A stretch of DNA of 64,000 nucleotides from positions 62,001 through 126,000 of the forward strand of contig JAOIZZ010000004.1 in the NCBI GenBank assembly GCA_028227395.1, written 5' to 3'. Shown one piece after another: positions 1 to 9,017 of the stretch (its first letter is position 1; every line of letters starts with the position of its first letter). The stretch comes from Woeseiaceae bacterium. GTDB taxonomy: Bacteria; Pseudomonadota; Gammaproteobacteria; Steroidobacterales; Woeseiaceae. Under the pieces are notes generated by a model that worked only from the letters and a program-made list of their open reading frames with translations, had not been told where the DNA came from and did no database searches. A program made the position numbers and the translations under genes.

Positions 1-1
1 T

Positions 2-1111
2 ATTGATGGCCATATTGATGTTCCGTATCGTGTCCTCCGTGAGTGGGAAGATGTTACTGGTGCAACTGATGGTGGGGATTTTGACTATCCAAGAGCCATA
101 CAGGGCGGTTTAAATGCGCCTTTTATGTCGATATACACACCAGCCTCATTAGCGTCTGAGGGTAAATCAAAAGAGCGTGCTGAAGAATTAATTACCTTGG
201 TAGAAAACATTGTAGCAACTGCACCAGATAAATATGCAATTGCTACTTCACCATTACAAATTAGAGAGCAATTCGATCAAGGCTTGATCTCTCTCCCACT
301 AGGCATGGAAAATGGATCACCGATCGAAGGTCAAATTGAAAATATTGAGTATTTTTTCGAAAAAGGAATTCGCTATATTACCCTCGCTCATTCTCTGTCA
401 AATTTAATCTCTGACTCATCTTATGATTCAAATAAAGCCCATGGTGGTCTAAGTGCTTTTGGCGAAGATGTAGTTAAAGAAATGAACCGTCTTGGCATGA
501 TAATAGATATTAGTCATGTCTCTGATGGCGCATTTTGGGATGTAATGGCTATAACAAGTGTTCCAGTTATAGCTTCTCACTCTTCTGCGCGTCATTTCAC
601 TCCGGGATTCGAAAGAAATATGAGCGATGAAATGATCATTCGTTTGGCTGAAAATGACGGCGTTATTATGATTAATTATGGCTCTGCATTCGTTACAGAA
701 GAAGCTAATCAATATAATTCAAAAAGAACTGTAGCCTGGGAAAAATATTTATCATCTGACGATGACGCACCATTAGATCTGTATGGAAGTGAAGATGGTA
801 ATGATCGTGATGCCTTCAACGATGAATATGCCAAATTAAATCCTTATCCATTTGCCACATTAGAGCAGACCTTAGATCATTTTGATCACGTGGTTGAGTT
901 AACTGGCAGCGTCAATCATGTAGGTATTGGCTCCGACTATGATGGGGTTGGAGATACCCTTCCCATTGGTCTTAAGGATGCTTCTAGCTACCCCAATCTT
1001 ATTCAAGGCCTAATGGACCGAGGTTACAGCAATGATGATATTAAAAAAATTCTTGGTGAGAATCTATTACGTGCATGGAGTGAAATAGAAAATGGTGCCC
1101 TATCCAACTAA
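2..1111 (+). CDS. Membrane dipeptidase, peptidase family M19 (5'-truncated by window edge)
   Basis: Zinc dipeptidase of the renal-dipeptidase/M19 family, which cleaves dipeptides including those with a D-residue at the C-terminal side. The frame is open from base 2, before the first ATG at 125, and the upstream codons already encode the first metal motif DGHID (residues 2-6), so the start lies outside the window. Other family ligands are visible: Glu in SPIEG (about residue 109), His in IDISHVSD (about 172) and His in IASHSSAR (about 193), followed by the conserved GIGSDYDG. A 45-residue acidic insert precedes the last motif. It is followed after 19 nt by the deacylase gene, so the two are probably co-transcribed. 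The family call is firm; exact substrate is unknown. Confidence 0.9.
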   Translation: MDGHIDVPYRVLREWEDVTGATDGGDFDYPRAIQGGLNAPFMSIYTPASLASEGKSKERAEELITLVENIVATAPDKYAIATSPLQIREQFDQGLISLPLGMENGSPIEGQIENIEYFFEKGIRYITLAHSLSNLISDSSYDSNKAHGGLSAFGEDVVKEMNRLGMIIDISHVSDGAFWDVMAITSVPVIASHSSARHFTPGFERNMSDEMIIRLAENDGVIMINYGSAFVTEEANQYNSKRTVAWEKYLSSDDDAPLDLYGSEDGNDRDAFNDEYAKLNPYPFATLEQTLDHFDHVVELTGSVNHVGIGSDYDGVGDTLPIGLKDASSYPNLIQGLMDRGYSNDDIKKILGENLLRAWSEIENGALSN

Positions 1112-1130
1112 CTAATCAGTAACAGGACTC

Positions 1131-2837
1131 ATGAAGATAAAATACTTACTCAAATATATATTCAGCGTTTTATTGCTAATATTTCTAGCTGCATGTGATG
1201 GAGGCTCAAATAGCTCCAAGGATTTTGATGTAATTATCAGCAATGGAACTCTTTATGATGGGCTAGGCAATGATCCTGTTAATACTGATATAGGCATAAT
1301 TGGTGATTCAATTTCTCAAATAGGAAATCTTAAGGATTTCTCATCAAGTAAATTTATAGATGCTACAGATATGGCGGTTGCTCCAGGATTTATTAATATG
1401 CTCTCTTGGGCTACTCAACCGCTACTTATAGATGGTCGAGCTCTCAGCGATATAAAGCAAGGTGTAACACTTGAAATAATGGGCGAAGGATCCTCAATGG
1501 GTCCATTGAATGACTCAATGAAGGTCAGAATGAAGGAACAGCAGAGTAATATTAAATATGATATTACATGGACTACGCTTAATGAATATCTTGAACGTAT
1601 TGTCAGTCAGGGTGTTTCTGTAAATGTTGCTTCGTATATTGGCGCCAGTACAGTTCGTGTACATGAAATAGGCTATGAGAATCGCAAACCTACAGCCGCC
1701 GAGCTCATCAGAATGCAAAATCTAGTTGAAGTGGCAATGCTTGATGGGGCGATGGGTGTTGGCTCATCTTTAATCTATACGCCAGGAACCTTCGCTGATA
1801 CCGATGAATTAATAGCACTAGTAAAAATTGCAGCTAAGCATAATGGAGCATATATATCTCATCTAAGATCTGAGGCAAATCATCTAGAAGAGTCGGTACT
1901 CGAATTAATAAAGATTGCGAGTATAACTGGTGTACCTGCCGAGATATATCATTTGAAGGCAGCTGGTAAAAAAAATTGGCATAAACTGGAAAATGTATTT
2001 AATTTAATCGAATCAGCAAGAAACTCAGGGCTAAGAATAAGTGCTGATATGTATACTTATCCAGCTGCAGCAACGGGACTGGATGCCACAATGCCATCAT
2101 GGGTTCAAGAAGGTGGTCATGACGAATGGGTTAAGCAATTACAAATACCGTCGGTTAGAGAAAGAGTCTCACAAGAAATGCTTGATGAAAATTCGGTCTG
2201 GGAGAATTTTTTCATGCAGGCGGGTCCAGAAGGGATATTATTAACTGGTTTTCGAAACTCTAAATTAAAGAAATACACAGGAATGACATTGCAAGAAGTT
2301 AGTGAGCTTAGAGGTACATCTCCACAGATTACTGCTATGGATCTAGTCATTGAGGATAATAGCCGCATTGACGCCGTATTTTTTCTGATGTCAGAAGAAA
2401 ATGTAACAAAGCAGATAAAAAAACCATGGATGAGCTTTGGTTCTGATGCTGGAGCCATTGCAAATGAGGGGGTGTTTCTCGAAAAAAGTCTTCATCCTAG
2501 GGCTTATGGTAATTTTGCAAGGGTAATAGGTAAATATGTCAGAGATGAGCAAGCTATAACGATGAAAGAGGCCATCAGAAGATTAACTTCATTGCCAGCG
2601 AAAAATACTGGTATACAAGATCGAGGCTCGATCAAAATAGATAATTATGCAGATGTTATTATCTTTGATCCCAAAAAAGTTGCTGACAAAGCAACATTTG
2701 AAAAGCCACACCAATATGCAGTAGGAATGAAGCATGTTTTTGTTAATGGCATCCAGGTACTCAATAATGGTGATCATACTGGTGCTATGCCGGGAAGAAT
2801 TGTTCATGGACCAGGTTGGCGTGGCTGGAATAACTAA
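1131..2837 (+). CDS. N-acyl-D-amino-acid deacylase-family amidohydrolase lipoprotein, HxH motif absent
   Basis: Amidohydrolase of the D-aminoacylase (Amidohydro_3) family. The known reaction of relatives is hydrolysis of N-acyl-D-amino acids. A lipoprotein signal ends in LAAC (Cys22), so the protein is predicted to be membrane anchored. An AGGA ribosome site precedes the ATG. The core matches the family: VAPGF at 83-87, His in YISHLRSEA, His in IYHLKAAG and Asp in SFGSDAG. However, the strand-1 HxH zinc motif (GFIDxHxH in relatives) reads GFINMLSW, with Leu91 and Trp93 in the histidine positions. The second copy in this window, at 46.1-47.8 kb, keeps HSH. It may therefore use a one-metal site, as known D-aminoacylases largely do, or have a changed reaction. 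It sits between dipeptidase and M20 peptidase genes in one operon. Confidence 0.85.
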   Translation: MKIKYLLKYIFSVLLLIFLAACDGGSNSSKDFDVIISNGTLYDGLGNDPVNTDIGIIGDSISQIGNLKDFSSSKFIDATDMAVAPGFINMLSWATQPLLIDGRALSDIKQGVTLEIMGEGSSMGPLNDSMKVRMKEQQSNIKYDITWTTLNEYLERIVSQGVSVNVASYIGASTVRVHEIGYENRKPTAAELIRMQNLVEVAMLDGAMGVGSSLIYTPGTFADTDELIALVKIAAKHNGAYISHLRSEANHLEESVLELIKIASITGVPAEIYHLKAAGKKNWHKLENVFNLIESARNSGLRISADMYTYPAAATGLDATMPSWVQEGGHDEWVKQLQIPSVRERVSQEMLDENSVWENFFMQAGPEGILLTGFRNSKLKKYTGMTLQEVSELRGTSPQITAMDLVIEDNSRIDAVFFLMSEENVTKQIKKPWMSFGSDAGAIANEGVFLEKSLHPRAYGNFARVIGKYVRDEQAITMKEAIRRLTSLPAKNTGIQDRGSIKIDNYADVIIFDPKKVADKATFEKPHQYAVGMKHVFVNGIQVLNNGDHTGAMPGRIVHGPGWRGWNN

Positions 2838-2850
2838 ATCTATAAAACTT

Positions 2851-2875
2851 AAATCATAAATCATAAATCATAAAT
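2851..2875 (+). repeat. Tandem 7-mer AAATCAT, three copies plus partial
   Basis: Three perfect head-to-tail copies of AAATCAT are followed by a partial AAAT directly before the GGAAA ribosome site of the M20 peptidase. It fills the gap between the deacylase stop and the next start. It could be slippage-prone DNA that shifts spacing, or simply AT-rich filler; no binding protein is implied. Confidence 0.8.
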
Positions 2876-2884
2876 GGAAATATA

Positions 2885-4300
2885 ATGCAAAAAATTACTC
2901 TTCTAGCGCTTTTATTTATATCTTCAATAGTTAATGCTCAATTAGTAAGCAGTCAAAATTACAATGCTGATCATCAGTTATTAGCGTTGGAAATCTACGA
3001 AAAAACCATAGCAATGAGAACTGCCGCTGGTCACAATCAAGTTAAAGTAATGGCTCACTATCTTGCTGATCGTTTTCGTGATGGCGGTTTTGACGAAAGT
3101 GACATAAATTTAATTCCTTTTATCTCACCAAACGGTGAAGAAATCGCTTCATTAATAGTTCGATATAGAGGTGATAACAGTTCAAATAGAAAGCCTATTC
3201 TTTTTGTGGCACATATGGATGTTGTTGATGCATTGCGAAAAGACTGGGTAAAAGATCCATTTAAGCTAATAGAGGAAGATGGGTATTTTTTTGGAAGAGG
3301 AACTGCTGATGATAAATCTGGAACTACCCTACTCACATCAGCTTTTATAAGATTAAAAGAAGAGGGTTTCTTGCCTAATAGAGACTTAATCATTGCATTT
3401 ACTGGTGATGAGGAAACAGAAATGCTCACTATTGAGGATATGGTTGAGAACCATAGAAATCTTATAGATGCAGAATACGCAATAAATGCAGACTCAGGGG
3501 GCGGAAGATTGGATACAAATTACAAGCCAATCGCCTATCAACTTCAAGCTGCTGAGAAGACATATGCTGATTTCACAATCTCTATTACAAATCCAGGTGG
3601 ACACAGCTCTCGACCAACAAGAGTGAATGCAATTTATGATCTTGCCCAAGCATTAAAAGAAATTGAATCTTATGAATTTCCCATTGAATCAAATGATATA
3701 ACTGTTGAATATTTTAAAATGAGAGCAGCTGCCGAAAAAAATGAACTAGGCAAAGCAATGATGGATTTTTCTATAAACCCTAATGACTCAAGAGCAGCTG
3801 AAATAATATCTAAGGATCCCAATCAGATAGGAATAATAAAGACCACATGCGTCGCAACTATGCTTGATGCCGGTCATGCAGAAAATGCACTTCCACAGAG
3901 CGCCAGTGCCAACATAAATTGTCGTTTGTTTCCTGGCACAACAGTTAATGAAATTAATTCAAGACTTCGTCAAATTATTTCAAACCCAAACATAAAGATT
4001 AATGTCTCTGGAACACCCAAATCTGCTCCAGCTTCTCCACTCAAAGAGGAGGTAATGGACGCATTAAGAAAAGCCGTTCATGCTCAATATCCTGATCTTC
4101 CTGTTATTCCTTATATGACAACAGGTGCAACTGATGGAAGAGCCTTAAGAGCTGGAGGTATTCCTACATACGGCTCAATTGCTCTATTTAGTCGTGGAGA
4201 AGATAATTTTGCTCATGGTTTAAATGAACGAGTGTTAGTTAAATCATTCTTTGATGCATTAGAGCATTGGCAGATTCTCATTCATGAACTGAGTCAATAA
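2885..4300 (+). CDS. Secreted M20/M25/M40-family zinc metallopeptidase
   Basis: Di-zinc aminoacylase/carboxypeptidase-type enzyme of family M20. A cleavable signal peptide is visible (hydrophobic residues 5-17, cleavage near VNAQ), so it acts in the periplasm or outside. Metal and catalytic residues fit the family: VAHMD (His110, Asp112), GTADDKSG (bridging Asp142), GDEETE (Glu176/177), NADSGG, and a final His in NFAHGLNE. The dimerisation domain occupies roughly residues 220-330. Third gene of the run with the dipeptidase and the deacylase, 47 nt downstream across a tandem repeat. Together they suggest peptide or N-acyl-amino-acid scavenging. Specificity cannot be read from the sequence. Confidence 0.9.
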   Translation: MQKITLLALLFISSIVNAQLVSSQNYNADHQLLALEIYEKTIAMRTAAGHNQVKVMAHYLADRFRDGGFDESDINLIPFISPNGEEIASLIVRYRGDNSSNRKPILFVAHMDVVDALRKDWVKDPFKLIEEDGYFFGRGTADDKSGTTLLTSAFIRLKEEGFLPNRDLIIAFTGDEETEMLTIEDMVENHRNLIDAEYAINADSGGGRLDTNYKPIAYQLQAAEKTYADFTISITNPGGHSSRPTRVNAIYDLAQALKEIESYEFPIESNDITVEYFKMRAAAEKNELGKAMMDFSINPNDSRAAEIISKDPNQIGIIKTTCVATMLDAGHAENALPQSASANINCRLFPGTTVNEINSRLRQIISNPNIKINVSGTPKSAPASPLKEEVMDALRKAVHAQYPDLPVIPYMTTGATDGRALRAGGIPTYGSIALFSRGEDNFAHGLNERVLVKSFFDALEHWQILIHELSQ

Positions 4301-4401
4301 AAAATACTATTGAGATAGGTATGGATATCGATAACGTTATAGAAGATTGACCATACTCTTTTAAGAAATTTTTATTGATAGTCCGCGGTTGTAAACTATT
4401 T

Positions 4402-4731
4402 TTAAACAGTAGGCCAATCCCTATCAAATGGAAATGGCTTTTCTTCTGAAAAATAAGTCAAAAAATCTGCAATCTCACTACAATAAAGCCCTATTGAGTG
4501 GCCAAAATTTTGTAGTTTTTTATTAGCATTAGATGTAAATAGCACCGAAAAAAATTGTAATACTGCAATTACAAATACGAGTGCTCGACATATGCTGAGT
4601 GCTATGGAGAAAATAATCATATACATCAATCTTTTCCAGATAGGGATAGATTTTATATTTGCCTCATAATCATAACCTTCTTTAACATCGTGATCTTCTG
4701 GCTTATTTTCAATATTGTCATTTTGCTGCAT
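4402..4731 (-). CDS. DUF4389 domain membrane protein
   Basis: A 109-residue protein with the DUF4389 pattern: WKRLMYM at the start of the membrane region, two adjacent transmembrane stretches (about residues 33-65), then an LFTSNANKKLQNFG segment and a terminal FLTYFSEEKPFPFD-W motif. Function of the family is unknown. Many gammaproteobacteria carry one copy. It is the last gene of the soxC-soxD-DUF4442 operon, 29 nt after the previous stop, which hints at co-expression but not at a role in sulfur oxidation. Confidence 0.85.
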   Translation of the reverse strand: MQQNDNIENKPEDHDVKEGYDYEANIKSIPIWKRLMYMIIFSIALSICRALVFVIAVLQFFSVLFTSNANKKLQNFGHSIGLYCSEIADFLTYFSEEKPFPFDRDWPTV

Positions 4732-4760
4732 ATAATGTTTCCAATTTTTTTCCGATTAAT

Positions 4761-5231
4761 TCATCGCTTAGGAGTAAGATACATAATTATATCAGCTTGA
4801 ACAACCTCTACTCCATTAGAATCTAACACTGATACTGGAACTATAATGTCAGCTATCTGCCCTTCCACAACTTCAGGCATCATAGCTGTTGCTATTAACG
4901 TTGTATTCGCTTTTTTGATATAATTTATGTTCATGCCTTTGGGTATCCAACGCATTGAAGCCATCAATCCAGCTTCCATTAAAGTCCCGGCAGCCAGTTC
5001 ACAGAGATTCGCTATAGCAATAACATGTATGGTGCCAAGATGATTTGTAACGCCCCTCTTTTTACGCATACTCACCTTTACTGAAGCCTCAGAGTAAGTC
5101 AAGAATGATGGTGAAATAGATGAAAAATAAGGTACCCGCCAACATATAAGTTTGGCAAAACACCATCGCCCTAACCTGTAATGACCAATTTTATTCCAAT
5201 ACTTCAAAGGGAGCGATTTAGCTTCCATCAT
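4761..5231 (-). CDS. DUF4442-type hotdog-fold protein (putative thioesterase)
   Basis: A 156-residue protein resembling DUF4442 hotdog-fold proteins, which are related to acyl-CoA thioesterases. Visible features are a basic N-terminal part with a short hydrophobic patch, a central NHLGTIHVIAIANLCELAAG stretch that fits the hotdog helix, and a C-terminal strand-rich half. No experimentally known substrate. The start overlaps the soxD stop by one base (TAATG), indicating translational coupling. The family assignment is by pattern only. Confidence 0.7.
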   Translation of the reverse strand: MMEAKSLPLKYWNKIGHYRLGRWCFAKLICWRVPYFSSISPSFLTYSEASVKVSMRKKRGVTNHLGTIHVIAIANLCELAAGTLMEAGLMASMRWIPKGMNINYIKKANTTLIATAMMPEVVEGQIADIIVPVSVLDSNGVEVVQADIIMYLTPKR

Positions 5232-5782
5232 TATTCTGAAGGGGAGTATGCCCAGATAAATCCTTCACTATTAGTCATTTTAGCTTTGGGTAATGTCTGT
5301 GCAGTCATCAATTCGTCTTCACCAATGACGCCATTTAAATTAAGTATATAAGCGGTCAATGCATAGACTTCATTGTTACTAAGTGTGCCTGGTGATTGGT
5401 AAGGCATTGCCCTTCTAATATAATCAAAAATAATTGTGGCATAGGGCCAATAACTTCCTACTGTTTTTTTCGGGATTGGACCACTTATGGTGCCATGACC
5501 ACCAGCCAAATCTCCATTAATGCCACCTTTTGCATCAGGGCCATGACAAGCCATGCAATGGATATTATATAAGACTTTACCAGTGAGAGCATTGCCTGAG
5601 CCTTTTGGCAAACCTTCACCGCTCGGCATGACCACAAAGTCAACCTGCTCTATATAATCATCTGAAATTATAACTCCAAGCTGGGGGCTAACCCCATCAA
5701 ACACATCATCAGCGAAAATATTCTCGACAAATAGGATAATTAAAATATTAACTACAATTTTTGTTATTTTAGAGGTAAACAT
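5231..5782 (-). CDS. soxD: SoxD-like monohaem cytochrome c subunit of sulfur/sulfite dehydrogenase
   Basis: Periplasmic c-type cytochrome with a signal peptide (hydrophobic residues 8-20, cleavage near IFADD) and one CMACH haem site (Cys76, Cys79, His80). The probable axial methionine is Met126 in RRAMPYQS. The block from LPKGSG through TVGSYWPYATIIFDYIRRAMP to VYALTAYIL closely follows the first haem domain of SoxD. SoxD of Paracoccus-type systems is dihaem and about twice as long, so this is a short form. Its job would be to take electrons from the molybdenum subunit encoded immediately upstream, whose stop codon it overlaps by 14 nt. SorB is the alternative name for a one-haem partner. Confidence 0.85.
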   Translation of the reverse strand: MFTSKITKIVVNILIILFVENIFADDVFDGVSPQLGVIISDDYIEQVDFVVMPSGEGLPKGSGNALTGKVLYNIHCMACHGPDAKGGINGDLAGGHGTISGPIPKKTVGSYWPYATIIFDYIRRAMPYQSPGTLSNNEVYALTAYILNLNGVIGEDELMTAQTLPKAKMTNSEGFIWAYSPSE

Positions 5783-7034
5783 TATTTACTTCTCCCGCAG
5801 TATTAACGCCCCATGTTTGTATAGCATTGAAATGATAAAAGGTATTCTTCGCGCGACCAACAAACCATTGTTCTCTTGTGGGTTGAATATTACCTTTCTC
5901 ATCTATCGCCCGACTCATTATGGTCGCGGGCGCCCCATCCCATTTCCACGCGGATCGAAAACGTGTTAAAGCTTTGGGCAATATATGCTCATCAAGTAAA
6001 GCTTCTGCCCATGTTTTTCCTCCATCAGCAGATAACTCAACATTTTTAATTCTTCCAGAACCCGACCAAGCAATACCTTTTATTTGATATATTCCTGGAC
6101 CAGCAAGATTCAATGAAAATGATGGGCTAGTGATAACAGATTTAACACCCATTGGGAATGTAAATAATTCAGCAATTCCATCATCTCTTAAATCTGAATA
6201 TTTAGACGTCTCATCTTTTGTCATAGAGGGCCCTGAGGTTACTTTGATGGTTCTCAACCATTTCACACAAGCATTGCCTTCCCATCCTGGTAAGAATAAC
6301 CTCATCGGATAGCCGTTAGAAGGTCTTAATGGTTCTCCGTTTTGATGTGTTGCTATAATGGCATCATCCATAATTTTTTCTAACGGAACACTTCTGCTCA
6401 TCATAGCTGCATCAGAACCTGATGCTACGATCCACTTACCTTTGGGCTTAATACCCGCCTCATCAAGTAGAATTTTCAGTGGAACACCACCCCACTCACT
6501 GCAAGAAACCAAACCATGAAGATTGCTAGCTTTTCTTTGTAATGGTTTTGGGGATATCATTGCACCACTATTCCCTGAACACTCTATAAATTGGATATTT
6601 GAAACATGCTCATAACGGGCTAAGCTCTCCATTGAGAAAGACAAAGGACGATCAACAAGACCATGAATAAGAAGACTATGCTGAGCTGGATCAATATCTG
6701 GTATACCTGAATGATGTCGCTCAAAATGGAGCCTACTTGGCGTGATAATCCCATCAAGATGCTCTATTGGTGTTCTTGAAGCGCCCGACCCTGTCGTGCC
6801 AGGCTGAGATCCTACGCCCTCTCTTTTGATATGCTCCTCATACCGAGATGGTCCTGACTGACCCATAGGCATTCCAGGTTGCTTCATCCACGGAAGTCTA
6901 TCCTTACCTTCCGAGCTTAAGGCAGATGCAGACATCAGCCCACCTCCAATACCAAGCCCAGCTTTTAAAATAAATCTTCTATCTAAAAGGCCATTATTTG
7001 CTGCAAAATTAATATTATCTGATATTTTTTTCAT
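5769..7034 (-). CDS. soxC: SoxC-like molybdopterin sulfite/sulfane dehydrogenase subunit
   Basis: Sulfite-oxidase-fold molybdoenzyme of the SoxC group. A twin-arginine signal is present (RRFILKAG, Arg19-Arg20), as expected for a periplasmic enzyme loaded with cofactor in the cytoplasm. The molybdenum-ligand cysteine is Cys153 in FIECSGN. SoxC-specific stretches are LDGIITPSRLHFERHHSG and IDPAQHSLLIHGL. The dimerisation domain fills the C-terminal third (GSGRIKNVELSADGGKTW). In the operon soxC-soxD-DUF4442-DUF4389 it likely oxidises sulfite or carrier-bound sulfane sulfur and passes electrons to the adjacent cytochrome. No soxXYZAB lies in the window, so an independent sulfite-dehydrogenase role is likely. 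Confidence 0.9.
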   Translation of the reverse strand: MKKISDNINFAANNGLLDRRFILKAGLGIGGGLMSASALSSEGKDRLPWMKQPGMPMGQSGPSRYEEHIKREGVGSQPGTTGSGASRTPIEHLDGIITPSRLHFERHHSGIPDIDPAQHSLLIHGLVDRPLSFSMESLARYEHVSNIQFIECSGNSGAMISPKPLQRKASNLHGLVSCSEWGGVPLKILLDEAGIKPKGKWIVASGSDAAMMSRSVPLEKIMDDAIIATHQNGEPLRPSNGYPMRLFLPGWEGNACVKWLRTIKVTSGPSMTKDETSKYSDLRDDGIAELFTFPMGVKSVITSPSFSLNLAGPGIYQIKGIAWSGSGRIKNVELSADGGKTWAEALLDEHILPKALTRFRSAWKWDGAPATIMSRAIDEKGNIQPTREQWFVGRAKNTFYHFNAIQTWGVNTAGEVNNVYL

Positions 7035-7095
7035 AGTGGTTTAACCTTAAATAATTAAAACTAATTACATTAAAAATTGAAAATAAATATATGAT

Positions 7096-8244
7096 TTATA
7101 TTGATTTATAAAATGAATTTTCTAAATCTTGTACCAAATCATCTGCGGATTCTATTCCGACTGATATTCTTATTAAGTCCTTAGGGATTGGGCTTCCCTC
7201 CCCCTCTATTGAGAAGCGATGCTCAATCAAGCTTTCAACACCGCCAAGTGAGGTGGCACGAATAAAAATTTCGCATGCTTTTACAACTCTCAAAGCAACT
7301 TGCTCACCACCTTTAATTCGCATAGATAGCATCCCACCAAAACCTAATCTCATCTGCTTCTTAGCAATACTATGACCCGGGTGCTCAGGCAACCCGGGGT
7401 ACAACACTTGATAAACATCTTTATGACCATCAAAATGATGAGCGATTTTTAATGCTGTCTCACTAGCTCGAATCACACGAAGGTGCAACGTTCGCATTCC
7501 CCGCTGCAACAGCCACGCCTCAAATGATCCTATTATAGCTCCATATTGAATACGATTTTGCCTAATTTTATTCCAAAATTCGTCTTTTTTCTTACAAACC
7601 AAGGCACCGGCAACAACATCACCATGACCATTTAAATATTTTGTTGCAGAGTGCATGATAATATCTGCGCCATATTCAAATGGTCTAGTTAGTATTGGAG
7701 TTGATACAGTTGAATCAACTATCAATTTAGCTCCACATGATCTTGCAATACTAGCTGCTGACTCTATATCAATTACATCCCATGTCGGATTACAAGGTGT
7801 CTCTATCCATATAATTTTTGTTTGCCCATCAATAACGCAATCTTTCAAAGCATCAGGATCAGCGGCATCATAAAGATTTAATATTAATCCCCATTTTTTA
7901 GAAAAATCAACTAACCAGCCTCTTAAGCCCCAATACATAATTGTTGGTGCAATGACATGATCACCGGGGCTTAATGCTTGAAAAACACTTACAGCAGCTG
8001 CCATACCAGAGCTAAATAACAGAGCTTCCTCACCACCCTCAAGCTTCGCTAGCATATTCTCAGGTACTACATTACTTGGATTCTCATCCCGGGCATAACT
8101 ATAATGTTCAGAAATTAACTTATATTGATCATCGCGTGCAAAAGTTGTTGAGGGCTCAATAGATGGCATAATCGCCCCAGTCTCTGCATTGTGATAACGA
8201 TATGCTTGTGCAATATCTGTTTCAGGGCTTCTTTTTGATGTCAT
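7096..8244 (-). CDS. Cys/Met-metabolism PLP-dependent enzyme (cystathionine gamma-synthase/lyase family)
   Basis: PLP-dependent trans-sulfuration enzyme. PLP-phosphate loop SSGMAAA is at 78-84, ring-binding Asp177 in IVDST, and Schiff-base Lys202 in HSATKYLNGHGD. Length of 382 residues is normal. A longer frame begins with TTG at 8262, but the ATG at 8244 with GGA upstream gives the usual family N-terminus, so I chose it. Candidates are cystathionine gamma-synthase, gamma- or beta-lyase, or methionine gamma-lyase; the sequence does not settle this. Proximity to the soxCD-like operon (61 nt from the soxC start, same strand) could make it the upstream gene of that transcript, coupling thiol metabolism and sulfite disposal; this is inference. 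Confidence 0.85.
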   Translation of the reverse strand: MTSKRSPETDIAQAYRYHNAETGAIMPSIEPSTTFARDDQYKLISEHYSYARDENPSNVVPENMLAKLEGGEEALLFSSGMAAAVSVFQALSPGDHVIAPTIMYWGLRGWLVDFSKKWGLILNLYDAADPDALKDCVIDGQTKIIWIETPCNPTWDVIDIESAASIARSCGAKLIVDSTVSTPILTRPFEYGADIIMHSATKYLNGHGDVVAGALVCKKKDEFWNKIRQNRIQYGAIIGSFEAWLLQRGMRTLHLRVIRASETALKIAHHFDGHKDVYQVLYPGLPEHPGHSIAKKQMRLGFGGMLSMRIKGGEQVALRVVKACEIFIRATSLGGVESLIEHRFSIEGEGSPIPKDLIRISVGIESADDLVQDLENSFYKSI

Positions 8245-8333
8245 GATTGTTCCATTTACCAAAGATTGTTAAAAAAAACCTATAATTAGCAGACTAAATA
8301 CTTAATAACTCATAAATATATTATACTAAAATT

Positions 8334-9017
8334 ATGGCATTTATCTTACTTGGTAGCATTATTATAGCACTAGTTTTTCTTCCGGGCGTCTGGGTGAAGC
8401 GAGTATTAGAAAAATATTCACTGCCAGAAGATCGTTACTCTGGAACGGGTTCAGAATTAGCACGTTTTTTGCTTGATAAAAAATCATTACAACATGTGAC
8501 GGTAGAAGAAACTGAAGATGGTGATCACTATGATCCCACGCAAAAAGTAGTGAGATTAACCAAGGAGAAATACAATGGTCATTCACTAACAGCAATTACT
8601 GTTGCTGCACACGAAGTGGGTCATGCCATTCAAGATGGCGAGAATTATGGGCCACTTAGACTTAGAACTAAATTAGTAAAAATGTCCAGAGGCATCGAAA
8701 AGATTGGTGCTGGTGTATTAATGATTTCACCATTCATAGGTATCATAACGAAAGTGCCAGGATTAAGTGTTATCGTATTTCTCTCGGGGTTTGTAACTCT
8801 ACTATCTTCTACATTGATTCATTTTGTAACCTTACCAACTGAATTAGACGCAAGTTTCAAAAGAGCATTACCACTCTTGAATGATAGTAATATCCTTAAA
8901 GAGGGTGACCAAAAATATGCCTATAAAATCCTTACCGCTGCAGCTTTAACATATGTATCAGCCTCACTTATGAGCTTATTAAATATTGCTAGGTGGTGGG
9001 CGATGTTAAGACGCTGA
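8334..9017 (+). CDS. Neutral zinc metallopeptidase, membrane-bound (Zn_peptidase_2/YugP type)
   Basis: Membrane peptidase with HEVGH (residues 93-97) as zinc/catalytic motif, an N-terminal membrane helix (residues 3-20), two further helices around 128-165 and one near the C-terminus. This layout matches the Zn_peptidase_2 family (B. subtilis YugP). Physiological substrate is unknown. A TATACT -10-like box at 8322-8327 sits only seven bases before the ATG, so the mRNA may be leaderless. The 3' end overlaps the convergent aminotransferase gene by 12 nt. Confidence 0.85.
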   Translation: MAFILLGSIIIALVFLPGVWVKRVLEKYSLPEDRYSGTGSELARFLLDKKSLQHVTVEETEDGDHYDPTQKVVRLTKEKYNGHSLTAITVAAHEVGHAIQDGENYGPLRLRTKLVKMSRGIEKIGAGVLMISPFIGIITKVPGLSVIVFLSGFVTLLSSTLIHFVTLPTELDASFKRALPLLNDSNILKEGDQKYAYKILTAAALTYVSASLMSLLNIARWWAMLRR

